Below are positions 1-7,889 of a stretch of 64,000 nt of DNA, piece by piece. Origin of the DNA: a bacterium. GTDB taxonomy: Bacteria > UBP6 > UBA1177. Each line of letters begins with the position of its first letter. Positions within the stretch are counted from its first letter, which is position 1. A program made the position numbers and the translations under genes. Location of the stretch: the NCBI GenBank assembly GCA_017538365.1, contig JAFYIZ010000026.1, forward strand, positions 1 to 64,000, written 5' to 3'. Below the pieces are notes generated by a model. That model was not told the origin of the DNA, did no database searches, and saw nothing but the letters and a program-made list of their open reading frames with translations.

Positions 1-105
1 ATTAACAAAGCGTATCCCGGTTTCTCCCAAGTCAAGTTTTTCAACCAGAAAATTTCAAAATTTTTCAATAATTTTAGGAACCTTTTCATTTAACGAGGAA
101 ATTTT

Positions 106-2271
106 ATGAAGAAATTTTACCTCACCCTTCTACTGCTTTTTAGCACATTATTTCTCTTTGCCGATGATGACAATGACAAGCTTAAACTTGCCGTCATGGA
201 ATTTGAGGACACAAGCGGCCAACTCTCTGAAATGACCCTTTCCAATGCGACTCAATACATCCGCTCGGCGTTTGTGGCTTCAAAAAGATTCATCGTTATT
301 GCGAAAGAGCGTCAGGAAAAAGTGATGATCAAAGAAATGAAAAAGGAATCTTATAAATCCTGCAACGACAAAAACTGTCAGATTCCGCTCGGTCAGGCTT
401 TGTCGGCAGACACAATCCTGAGAACGACAATCACGTTTTTCGGCGGAATTTACACTATAACTTCTGAACTTATCGACCTTGCGAAAGAAGCAACTGTCAA
501 TGGCGCAAAAGATAAATTCGACGGTAGTGAAAAATCGCTTATGCAGGCTCTTGACAGAATCACGGTTCAGATTGCCGGAACAGCCGTTGCATATAACATC
601 GAAGCGATGCAAACTCAGGAAATTCAAGGTGTTAAACTCGGTGGAGTCGAGCTTGACACGATGCCAAAAATTGAAGTAAAAGAGGCAAATTTCGGTGAGG
701 TTCAAAATACTTATACTGTTTCGGAACTTAACACAAATGCCGGTATTTCTCTTGATGCGGCTCCAGATGTTCTTGTCCTTTACGACAAGTGCGTGAAAGC
801 TGACAGAAACGGCGAAAATGATCCTGAAAAAGCAGCGGATTTGTGGAAACAACTTTCGCAAATCAAAGAGAAAAACCCGTTTTTAAGTCAGGCAGAAAAA
901 CGTTATTCAGATTGGGGCAAATATGCTTATTTAAGGCAACTTGCAAACCTTTTTGAATATGCAAAAACAGCAGACAAAGCGGGGCAGATATTTCCGAAAA
1001 AAGCTGCTCAAGCATGGAGCAACTTATTCAATAAAAGCGGAACTGATTATGAGTTGAGATCAAAATTAGATAATCCTTATGAACAGACAGCTTCTGAAAG
1101 ATATACTTTCTGGTCAAAATACGTGTCTCAGGTTGATAAATATCGTGAACAGCTTCAGAAATTCGAGGAACAAAGAAAGGAAGATGTTGCAAATCTCGAA
1201 AAAATCCTCCCTCTTGAAGTTATAAACGATGCTCAAAAAAGGACTGTGCTTGTGCAATACATGGAAATTTATTCGCCTTTTTACGGTGTCGAAGATGTAG
1301 ACAATGTTATTTTTTCAATGGACGAAGCAACCGCGAAACATATTTATCCGATACTTCACAATGACTATTTGAAGAAAGAAATGGCAGAAAAATGCGACAA
1401 CGGAAACGGTTCTGCATGTTATATCTCAGCATCGCTTACCGAAGTTGAAGATCCGCAGAAAGCAAATATGTTTTTTGCGCAGTCGTGTGAAAAAGGAATT
1501 GTCAATGCCTGTGTAAAAACCGGAAAAATCTATTATAACATCAATAAAAAGAAAGAAGCGGCAAAACTTTTTTACGAAGCGTGCGGTATGGAATCGCCTG
1601 AAGGCTGTCACATTGCAGCGTTTGTTACGGAAAAAGGAGCCGGAATAACGGATGACCTTATTCTGGCAGCGGAAATTTATAAAAAAGCCTGCGATTTAGG
1701 GTATGAGGCCAGTTGCAAACAGGCAAAAGAACTTGCCGGAATCAATTCCGAAAATGTTGAACGCATAAAACTTGAAAGAAAACAGGAGGAGGAGCGCAGA
1801 ATCGAAGCTGAAAAACAAAGGAAAGCTGAAGAACGCAGAGCGCAGATTGAAAAAGATAAAATAGAAAAAATGCCGCAAGAGCTTGATAAAGCCGGAAGAA
1901 AAACAAGAAAAGCGATAGCGACAACAACTCTTGTTTCAGGAATCGTTGTAACTGGGCTCGGCGGAGTTTCGTTCTACGGAATGAATGAAGCGGAAAAGGA
2001 GCGCAAAAAATATTTCGTCAAATATCTTGATGCCGAAAAAGAAGAACTCATCGTGAAATACCGCAAAAAAGCACAGGATGCCGACAAAAAACGAAAAACA
2101 TATACTGCTTTAGGCGGAATCGGAATAGGTTTGGGGCTCGCGCTCATCACAACAAGCGTTGTTCTTTACAGCGTAGATTTCAAAGGTGAAAAAGAAGTTA
2201 AGAAAAAATATGAACTCTCTTTCGGCGCAAGCCCTGCTGACACTTCACTTTACATCACGCTTAATTGGTAG
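106..2271 (+). CDS. Secreted CsgG/TolB-like protein with Sel1-like repeats and two C-terminal membrane segments
   Basis: An N-terminal signal peptide (about residues 1-19, cut after LFA) leads into a domain at about 26-175 that resembles the CsgG/TolB N-terminal fold: a KLAVMEFED strand, then a Cys pair (SCNDKNC) and an LGQALSADTIL segment. Residues about 425-545 hold Sel1-like helical repeats with paired cysteines. A charged Glu/Lys/Arg coiled coil follows, then hydrophobic segments at about 606-626 and 666-690 separated by a basic/acidic helix. The start is preceded by a GAGG-type site. Only 9 bp separate it from the next lipoprotein gene, so the two are probably co-transcribed. The family types point to an envelope sensor, scaffold or assembly factor; the exact role is unknown. 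The first 105 bp of the window show no gene I can support. Confidence 0.6.
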   Translation: MKKFYLTLLLLFSTLFLFADDDNDKLKLAVMEFEDTSGQLSEMTLSNATQYIRSAFVASKRFIVIAKERQEKVMIKEMKKESYKSCNDKNCQIPLGQALSADTILRTTITFFGGIYTITSELIDLAKEATVNGAKDKFDGSEKSLMQALDRITVQIAGTAVAYNIEAMQTQEIQGVKLGGVELDTMPKIEVKEANFGEVQNTYTVSELNTNAGISLDAAPDVLVLYDKCVKADRNGENDPEKAADLWKQLSQIKEKNPFLSQAEKRYSDWGKYAYLRQLANLFEYAKTADKAGQIFPKKAAQAWSNLFNKSGTDYELRSKLDNPYEQTASERYTFWSKYVSQVDKYREQLQKFEEQRKEDVANLEKILPLEVINDAQKRTVLVQYMEIYSPFYGVEDVDNVIFSMDEATAKHIYPILHNDYLKKEMAEKCDNGNGSACYISASLTEVEDPQKANMFFAQSCEKGIVNACVKTGKIYYNINKKKEAAKLFYEACGMESPEGCHIAAFVTEKGAGITDDLILAAEIYKKACDLGYEASCKQAKELAGINSENVERIKLERKQEEERRIEAEKQRKAEERRAQIEKDKIEKMPQELDKAGRKTRKAIATTTLVSGIVVTGLGGVSFYGMNEAEKERKKYFVKYLDAEKEELIVKYRKKAQDADKKRKTYTALGGIGIGLGLALITTSVVLYSVDFKGEKEVKKKYELSFGASPADTSLYITLNW

Positions 2272-2280
2272 GAGGACAGC

Positions 2281-4206
2281 ATGAAGCATAATTTGATGAT
2301 CACATTGATATTTGCATTGATATTTTTTGTTTCCTGCGAAAAAGATATGAAATGGATAAATGCAGGAGATCCACAGGCTGATTCAGCTGAAATCGCAAAA
2401 ATATGCGGAGAGCAAGAGGCTGAATGCGGCGAGGTATACATAACGCAGTATTACGGAAACTATCATCATGTATTCTGCGGAAAATGCGGCGGCGGATTCT
2501 ACTGCAACAATGAAAACAAATGCGAAAAAACTGACACGGCTTCCGATAATAATGAAAAATGCACCAACGGCACTTTTAAATGCCATTCTCCTTTTGTTTC
2601 CCATATTTGCCAAGATGGAGAATGGAGGCATTACGAAGAATGCCCAGAAGACGAAATTTGTGATGATGGAACTGGGCAATGCGCTCTAGAAACAGGAGCT
2701 ACAAGAGAAATGACTTGCACAAATTTGCCTGAGAATGCTGAATGGAACACTGTTGTAAAAATAACCCAAACTTGGAATGGTGAAGAATATATTCCTTCCA
2801 ATGAAGGCACTTTCAACGAAGAAGCAAGTACAACAGAATGCAGATTTAAATGTATATCTGGAACTGAATGGACAGGCTCATCATGCATTACATCTCTTAC
2901 ATGGTCTAAAAAGGCTGATGCTATCTACACTTGGGAAGAAGCTCTTTCATACTGCGACAATTTGACTGAAAGTGGTTACACTGATTGGCGATTACCAAAT
3001 ATAGATGAGCTTATGACACTTTTGATAAATGTGGATCGAGTGCTGAACAACTGCCAGGTAAGCGAAGCAAATGACTGCCTGTCTTGGAATGATTGTTGGA
3101 GTTGCTCGACATGTACAGAGACGGGCACTCAGTCGTCAAACGGAACAAGCTGTGATGATTGGAGTACATATTATTATGAGGACGGTCGTTATAGCAAATT
3201 AGGAGACGCAGGCTGGTTTTGCTCTTCCTCTGTTGTGTCAGATGATTCAGATTATGCATGGTGTGTGGATTTCACTGATGTTATAGTGGAGAAAAGTGAT
3301 AAGCACTATTCAGCTTCTGTCCGTTGTGTGAAGTTCAAGAGTGATAGCGATACAGACACAGAACCGGTTCAAACAAATCCGTGCGATTCAAATCCGTGCA
3401 GTAGCGTCGCAAATTCAACTGGTTCTTGCACAGTAATTGATGAAACAGATTTCCACATGATGCATGATTATTCCTGCGGCTGTAATGAACACTACAATTG
3501 GAACGACTCAACTTTGAAATGCGAACCTGAAACACAGACTTTCTACTGCGCTGACAAGCCTGAAAATTCAACCTGGAACAGCGTTTCATCATACACTCAG
3601 ACTTGGGATGGAACAGGTTGGAGTCCTACGGCAAGCACCACCTCCTACAATGAAACAGCAAGTTCGACAGAATGCAGATTTAAGTGCAATTCTGGATATG
3701 AATGGGATGAAACAAAATGCAAATTGAAAGAACTTCCTGAATGCAGCTCTGAAAGTACGATTCCTTGTAAGGATTCATCTACAAGTCTTATGTGGTCTAG
3801 TGCCAACACAAGCGGCAAAGATTGGGATTCTGCCGTTGATTACTGCTCCAATCTCAATGAAGAAGGCTATCATGACTGGCATTTGCCGACAATAGATGAA
3901 CTGAGAACATTGATTCAGAATTGTCCAAACACCGAAACAGGTGGACCATGTAAAGTCACAAATAGTTGTTTATCCAGCAGTTGCAGGAATGATGATTATT
4001 GCAACGGATGTGGAGTGCATAATGATGGGAGTTTAAGCAAATTAGGCAATAGTGATTTACCATCTTACGGAGATCCCCGTTTTTGGTCTTCTTCTGTAAA
4101 TTCAGGTAATACAAATTCTGCTTGGGAAATAGTTTTCTCACATGCAAATATTAATTCTTACAGCAAGACTGAAAAAAAATATGTCAGATGTGTGAGAAAA
4201 TATTAA
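2281..4206 (+). CDS. Lipoprotein with two DUF1566 modules, an EGF-like unit and two Cys-rich modules
   Basis: The signal peptide ends in a lipobox (FFVSC, Cys19), so this is a predicted SPII lipoprotein. Two copies of a roughly 60-residue Cys module (about 143-200 and 421-480; hallmarks LPENAEW / KPENSTW, then TECRFKC) alternate with two DUF1566 (Lcl C-terminal-like) modules at about 206-350 and 499-640. Each DUF1566 module carries the signatures YCxNL, DWRLPNIDEL or DWHLPTIDEL, FWSSS-type and VRCV. An EGF-like segment sits at about 364-415. DUF1566 proteins include the Legionella Lcl adhesin, so a surface binding role is a reasonable inference. The start has a strong AGGAGG site. The module set recurs in the five giant lipoproteins at 38-56 kb, but this protein lacks their ZU5-like domain and GDPIM repeats. 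Confidence 0.75.
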   Translation: MKHNLMITLIFALIFFVSCEKDMKWINAGDPQADSAEIAKICGEQEAECGEVYITQYYGNYHHVFCGKCGGGFYCNNENKCEKTDTASDNNEKCTNGTFKCHSPFVSHICQDGEWRHYEECPEDEICDDGTGQCALETGATREMTCTNLPENAEWNTVVKITQTWNGEEYIPSNEGTFNEEASTTECRFKCISGTEWTGSSCITSLTWSKKADAIYTWEEALSYCDNLTESGYTDWRLPNIDELMTLLINVDRVLNNCQVSEANDCLSWNDCWSCSTCTETGTQSSNGTSCDDWSTYYYEDGRYSKLGDAGWFCSSSVVSDDSDYAWCVDFTDVIVEKSDKHYSASVRCVKFKSDSDTDTEPVQTNPCDSNPCSSVANSTGSCTVIDETDFHMMHDYSCGCNEHYNWNDSTLKCEPETQTFYCADKPENSTWNSVSSYTQTWDGTGWSPTASTTSYNETASSTECRFKCNSGYEWDETKCKLKELPECSSESTIPCKDSSTSLMWSSANTSGKDWDSAVDYCSNLNEEGYHDWHLPTIDELRTLIQNCPNTETGGPCKVTNSCLSSSCRNDDYCNGCGVHNDGSLSKLGNSDLPSYGDPRFWSSSVNSGNTNSAWEIVFSHANINSYSKTEKKYVRCVRKY

Positions 4207-4217
4207 AGAGAAGCAAC

Positions 4218-5183
4218 ATGGCACGCAAGAAGATCAAAACCATTATAAAGCGCAAGATTCGCCCTTTTTCGCTCAACGAAAAAGATAAGACTCTCATTGA
4301 TCAACTGGAAAGAAAATATTCTTATGAGTTGATTTTAGAAAGTATTGATGCCGGTGTGAATCAATATTTCAGCTATGACGAGTCAGGGCAATTAACTAAA
4401 GAATCTGTAGAAACTTTTTTGAGCATGCTGGGAGGTATTCTTAATAACAAGTCACAAACTCCTATAGAACAAGCAATTCGCCACATAAAAAACAAGGGGA
4501 AAAAGATTATTCACGATTGGAATGCCCAAAAAGCCGATGAAGCGTTACACCTTTATGTCGAAGGATTAAAAGCATTAAAATATTCTGAAGAACAAATAGA
4601 GGACGAATTAAGGGGTGAAACTTTCCGTCTGACAACATATGCTAAAGATTGGTCTACTTGGTCAAGGACAATTAAAGACTGGCTTCTTGATATTAAGGAC
4701 TTATTAGAAAAAGACAATACGACCTTTAATCAATCAGGAACAATTTTACCTGAAGAACTTTTTGCCGATCTTTCCTTAAATATCGTTTCATTGTGCAAGC
4801 AAATTAACGCAAGTTATGAAAACAATCTCTATGATTGTACAGCTGTGATGATGCGTCGTTTGTTAGAAGTGCTTCTTATTTTATCCTATCAAAATTTTGG
4901 AGTTGAATCTGAAATAATAGAGGCAGAAAATCATCATTATTTGAAACTTGATAAGATAATTAAAAATGCTAAAAACAATTCAAAATTATCTCTCTCAGCA
5001 GGTACAAAATCAGATATGATCATTTTTAAAGATTTAGGCAACTTGTCGGCGCATAAGATTTGGTATCATTGCACTCGAGGAGATATAAAACCCAACATTA
5101 CGAAGTACCGAGTTATTATTGAAGAATTACTGTATAAATCTGGAATGAGAACAAAATCAAGTGAGCAAAATGAAGCACTGTAA
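4218..5183 (+). CDS. Hypothetical protein with DUF4145-like C-terminal half
   Basis: An upstream in-frame ATG (4188) lies inside the previous gene. The ATG at 4218 (MARKKIKT...) is the better start and gives 321 residues. The N-terminus is strongly basic. The C-terminal half has the pattern of DUF4145-type helical domains: an MMRRLLEVLLIL helix, a KLDKIIKNAK helix and a DLGNLSAHK turn. Such domains occur in many defence-associated and mobile-element proteins, but no catalytic motif is visible here, so I assign no function. The gene is AT-rich compared with most of the window and lies next to an ORF6N gene bounded by direct repeats, which suggests an accessory islet. It follows the DUF1566 lipoprotein by 11 bp and may be read from the same transcript. 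Confidence 0.55.
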   Translation: MARKKIKTIIKRKIRPFSLNEKDKTLIDQLERKYSYELILESIDAGVNQYFSYDESGQLTKESVETFLSMLGGILNNKSQTPIEQAIRHIKNKGKKIIHDWNAQKADEALHLYVEGLKALKYSEEQIEDELRGETFRLTTYAKDWSTWSRTIKDWLLDIKDLLEKDNTTFNQSGTILPEELFADLSLNIVSLCKQINASYENNLYDCTAVMMRRLLEVLLILSYQNFGVESEIIEAENHHYLKLDKIIKNAKNNSKLSLSAGTKSDMIIFKDLGNLSAHKIWYHCTRGDIKPNITKYRVIIEELLYKSGMRTKSSEQNEAL

Positions 5184-5228
5184 CACTTGTCGACCATACA
5201 AACAGAATCGAAATTTATCCTATATCTC

Positions 5229-5288
5229 AGAAACGCTGATTAGCGCACAATTTCACAAAACAACTTCTTGATTTTTCGAGAGATTTTC
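5229..5288. repeat. 60-bp direct repeat, left copy
   Basis: This copy matches 6357-6416 at 56 of 60 positions; the first 35 bases are identical. It lies just downstream of the ORF6N gene's stop codon, while the other copy lies upstream of that gene. The motif contains CGCT-GATT-AGCG, a small inverted repeat. Confidence 0.85.
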
Positions 5289-5298
5289 TTTTTTTCCA

Positions 5299-6216
5299 TC
5301 ACATTTTTTCCAGCAAGGATTCAGTATTGATTTCCATCCGACTGAAAGCGAACCACTTCTTTCCCAAGTCTTTCAGAGAGGCGCCGATGTGATAGACTGT
5401 GTCGTCAATACACAGAAACCGGTCATGGGAATGTGTAAAGACATGAATCGGTATCGGCGTATATTGGCTGTCGTGCCGCTGAATATCAAGCTGCAGCTGG
5501 GCATTCGGCGAATGTGTGTAGATTTCTGCCATGACTCCGCTTCCGCGCTTGTCGAGCAAAGTCAGTACGCTTTCATCAATGTAGTTGTCAATCAGAATGA
5601 TTTTATTTGTGGCAGTGCGGATCAAATCACTTATGAAAGAATACGCATCAAAAACTTGACCGTCAAAGAATATGCCCTGTGACGACGGCAAATGATTTTC
5701 TATTCTATTGAAAATTTCATCTATCTTTTTGTCAGTTGTCAGCTGATGTTGTTCAAGAAGTTCCAGCCGCTGGAATACTGCGGCGTTGGCAATCAGAAAA
5801 CGACGCATGTTCACGAAAGCGTTCATTATCTTTATGCTGACCTCTATCGCTGTAGGAGTATGCAGCACTGATGACAGCTGGGCGATTCCCTGTTCTGTAA
5901 ACACGTATGGCAGGGAAGGATTAAACTTCAATGTTTTTAGGTTATCGCAATTTGCGATAACCTCATCACGTTCAATTTCGCTTAGCTGAAATCTGAAAGA
6001 TAAAGGAAAACGTTCTATGTTTCGTTTTACCTGTTCGTTCAATCTGCCTGTAGAAACGCCGTATAGTTGCGCCAGATCCCTATCCAGCATGACTTGTATT
6101 CCGCGAACATTAAAGATCAGATTCTCGATTTTTGTGGAAGCTACAAGGCTTTGTTCGGTATATTTCTCCTCTTTGGTTTTTGATTTCTGTTGAACTTTTA
6201 TAATCTCACCTTCCAT
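5299..6216 (-). CDS. ORF6N-domain protein with C-terminal PLD-like region
   Basis: Residues about 30-150 match the ORF6N (KilA-N-type) DNA-binding domain: IQVMLDRDLAQLYGV, then RFPLSFRFQLS, LPYVFTEQGIAQL and IMNAFVNMRRFL. After a helical linker, the C-terminal part (GKIILID-like strands, SHDRFLCID, YHIGASLKDLGKKWFAF) resembles a single phospholipase-D-like half site with an HxR pattern. An ATG further upstream (6270) is possible, but the ATG at 6216 has a GAGG site 6 bases before it and fits the family better (305 residues). ORF6N genes are typical of phages and mobile islands. This copy is flanked by a 60-bp direct repeat, as if carried in as a unit. A regulatory role is inferred. Confidence 0.8.
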   Translation of the reverse strand: MEGEIIKVQQKSKTKEEKYTEQSLVASTKIENLIFNVRGIQVMLDRDLAQLYGVSTGRLNEQVKRNIERFPLSFRFQLSEIERDEVIANCDNLKTLKFNPSLPYVFTEQGIAQLSSVLHTPTAIEVSIKIMNAFVNMRRFLIANAAVFQRLELLEQHQLTTDKKIDEIFNRIENHLPSSQGIFFDGQVFDAYSFISDLIRTATNKIILIDNYIDESVLTLLDKRGSGVMAEIYTHSPNAQLQLDIQRHDSQYTPIPIHVFTHSHDRFLCIDDTVYHIGASLKDLGKKWFAFSRMEINTESLLEKM

Positions 6217-6356
6217 TTCAAACCTCAAAGAAAAATTACAGAGAAATAAAATAAATATTTTGGTTAACAAATCAAGTTTTATTTTTATATTACAAGAAAT
6301 TTATCAAGAATATATTTAAAGAAACATCTAAATTATGAGTAGAATTTCAGTTTATT

Positions 6357-6416
6357 AGAAACGCTGATTAGCGCACAATTTCACAAAACAAGGGCTTGAT
6401 TTTTCAAGAGATTTTC
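6357..6416. repeat. 60-bp direct repeat, right copy
   Basis: This is the partner of 5229-5288 (four mismatches, three of them in one block). Here the distal part forms CTTGA-TTTT-TCAAG, a perfect 5-bp hairpin that the left copy has lost by one change. The two copies bound a segment of about 1.19 kb holding the ORF6N gene and its upstream region. Confidence 0.85.
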
Positions 6417-6497
6417 AAGCAAAACTCTTCTAAAAAATCCAAAAAAGATTTCTTAACAATGGAGAAATCTTATTTTAGGCAAGAATTTCAAATTGGT

Positions 6498-6519
6498 GCG
6501 ACAGCGTCGCTCTTTTTTC
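6498..6519 (+). terminator. Short hairpin with T run, possible terminator
   Basis: A perfect GCGAC-AGC-GTCGC hairpin (6498-6510) is followed within one base by a run of six T. The stem is only 5 bp, so termination strength is uncertain. It could block transcription entering the DUF2062 gene from the left. Confidence 0.4.
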
Positions 6520-6537
6520 AGGACAGCCATCAATTTT

Positions 6538-6629
6538 CGCCAAATTACTGAATGAAAACGCGCCAAATTACATAGTAAAAATTCGTCAAATTATATATCA
6601 AAAATGCGCCAAATTATAAAATTTGTTGA
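6538..6629. repeat. Four iteron-like repeats with exact 23-bp period
   Basis: The motif CG(C/T)CAAATTA occurs at 6538, 6561, 6584 and 6607, each step being exactly 23 bp. Between motifs the sequence is AT-rich and much less conserved. There is no open frame across it. The regular spacing of about two helical turns fits a protein-binding array better than chance, but no cognate protein can be named. Confidence 0.75.
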
Positions 6630-6745
6630 TTTTATTGAGGTTTAATCGCAGCTCTGTCGTTTGTTCGGTAAAACCTTTATCTTCTTTCAAGATTGGATAA
6701 TATACCCCGCTTTTGGTTTTGCGGTTTATTTATAGCGGATCGAAA

Positions 6746-7291
6746 ATGGCGAACGAAACTGAAAATAAAAAAGAGATAAAGTGGTACGACCTCAAGGCGC
6801 AGCTTATAAACATCTGGAAAAATCTGATCCGTCTCAATGCTGACCCGCACGATATCGCTTTCGGGCTCGCTCTCGGGATCTTCGTCGGATTTCTGCCGAT
6901 AATGGGAATCCAGATGGTGGTCGCCGGGCTTGTCTGCCTTCCTTTCAAACATGCAAACAAACCGGCTGCAGTTGCGGGTGTCTGGATAACGAACCCGCTG
7001 ACGGTAATTCCGATCTACGCTTTCATCTACTGGGTGGGAACATTTTTCTATCCGGCCGATCACGTCGTAACGCCAAGCACGATCATGACGAAAATGACGG
7101 ATGTCCTCAAACTTGACGGCTTTATTGCGCAGACTAAAGGCTTTCTTGCACTCGGCGCCGACATTTTTCTTCCGATGTGCATAGGCGGCGCAGTCGTCGG
7201 AATTATCGCGATGATCCCGACCTACTTCATCACGAAACATTCGATCATCGCTTACCGGAACAAAAAAAAGGCAAAGAAAAATGCAGAATAG
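6746..7291 (+). CDS. DUF2062 integral membrane protein
   Basis: This is a predicted inner-membrane protein of about 181 residues with the DUF2062 pattern: a short basic/amphipathic N-terminal region, then DPHDIAFGLALGIFVGFLPIMG, a second hydrophobic helix, and AGVWITNPLTVIPIYAFIYWVG. A further membrane pair lies near the C-terminus, which ends in a Lys-rich tail. An earlier in-frame ATG at 6713 exists, but 6746 gives the usual family N-terminus. The gene overlaps the following exonuclease gene by 11 bp, so the pair is likely translated together. DUF2062 proteins have no settled biochemical role; some occur beside lipid or glycan enzymes. No such neighbour is seen here. Confidence 0.75.
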   Translation: MANETENKKEIKWYDLKAQLINIWKNLIRLNADPHDIAFGLALGIFVGFLPIMGIQMVVAGLVCLPFKHANKPAAVAGVWITNPLTVIPIYAFIYWVGTFFYPADHVVTPSTIMTKMTDVLKLDGFIAQTKGFLALGADIFLPMCIGGAVVGIIAMIPTYFITKHSIIAYRNKKKAKKNAE

Positions 7292-7889
7292 AAACGTCAC
7301 GGTTTTCGACCTTGAAACGACAGGACTTTCGCCCGACTGCGGCGACAGAATAACCGAAATCGGCGCGATAAAACTGTGCGGCAACAAACTCTGCGGCGTC
7401 TTTCAGACTCTGGTAAATCCGGGGAGGAAAATTCCTGAAAAAATCGTCGAAATAACAGGAATCACAAATGAAATGGTTGCTGACAAGCCTACGATATCGC
7501 AGGTTCTTCCACTTTTCATGGATTTCGTTCAGGATGACATTATAGCGGCGCACAATGCGAAATTCGACACCTCTTTTCTGCGTTATGAGCTGAAAGAATG
7601 CGGCATAAACAAGAATTTCGAGATTTACTGCACGCTTCTCGCTTCAAGAAAAGAGGTCAAGACTTCCGCAAATTTCAGACTTTCGACTCTTAAGAACCAC
7701 TTCAACTTAAAGCCGATGGGAGCGATGCACCGCGCACTTTCCGATGCCTACGTCACGGCGCAGCTCTACCTCAAACTCACGAAAAACTGGGGAACCGACA
7801 CGATGAGCCAGTTTGAAAAAGAGGTCGAACTCCTCATGGATTCAATGGATGAGGACGATATCTACCTTATTGATCCGAAGATCCGCTGA
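7281..7889 (+). CDS. DnaQ-like 3'-5' exonuclease (DEDDh family)
   Basis: The protein has all three exonuclease motifs of the DnaQ/PolC-epsilon superfamily. Motif I is VFDLETTGL (Asp/Glu pair near residue 10), motif II is IIAAHNAKFDTSFL, and motif III is HRALSDAYVTAQLYL, where the His and Asp complete DEDDh. At 202 residues it is a stand-alone exonuclease domain, shorter than a typical DNA polymerase III epsilon subunit, so it may be either the proofreading subunit or an accessory nuclease. It overlaps the DUF2062 gene by 11 bp. Its stop codon directly abuts the stop codon of the convergent helicase gene, with no intergenic base. Confidence 0.85.
   Translation: MQNRNVTVFDLETTGLSPDCGDRITEIGAIKLCGNKLCGVFQTLVNPGRKIPEKIVEITGITNEMVADKPTISQVLPLFMDFVQDDIIAAHNAKFDTSFLRYELKECGINKNFEIYCTLLASRKEVKTSANFRLSTLKNHFNLKPMGAMHRALSDAYVTAQLYLKLTKNWGTDTMSQFEKEVELLMDSMDEDDIYLIDPKIR

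Larger units (their letters stand above)
6217..6745. other. Non-coding stretch between the ORF6N and DUF2062 genes
   Basis: No gene is supported in these 529 bases. They hold the AT-rich upstream region of the ORF6N gene, the right copy of the 60-bp direct repeat, a short GC hairpin followed by a T run, and four copies of a CGYCAAATTA motif spaced exactly 23 bp apart. Each is listed separately. Confidence 0.7.

Noticed and set aside
280-861. A 193-codon open frame on the minus strand
   Set aside because: Antisense to the CsgG/TolB-like gene; composition is that of a shadow frame.
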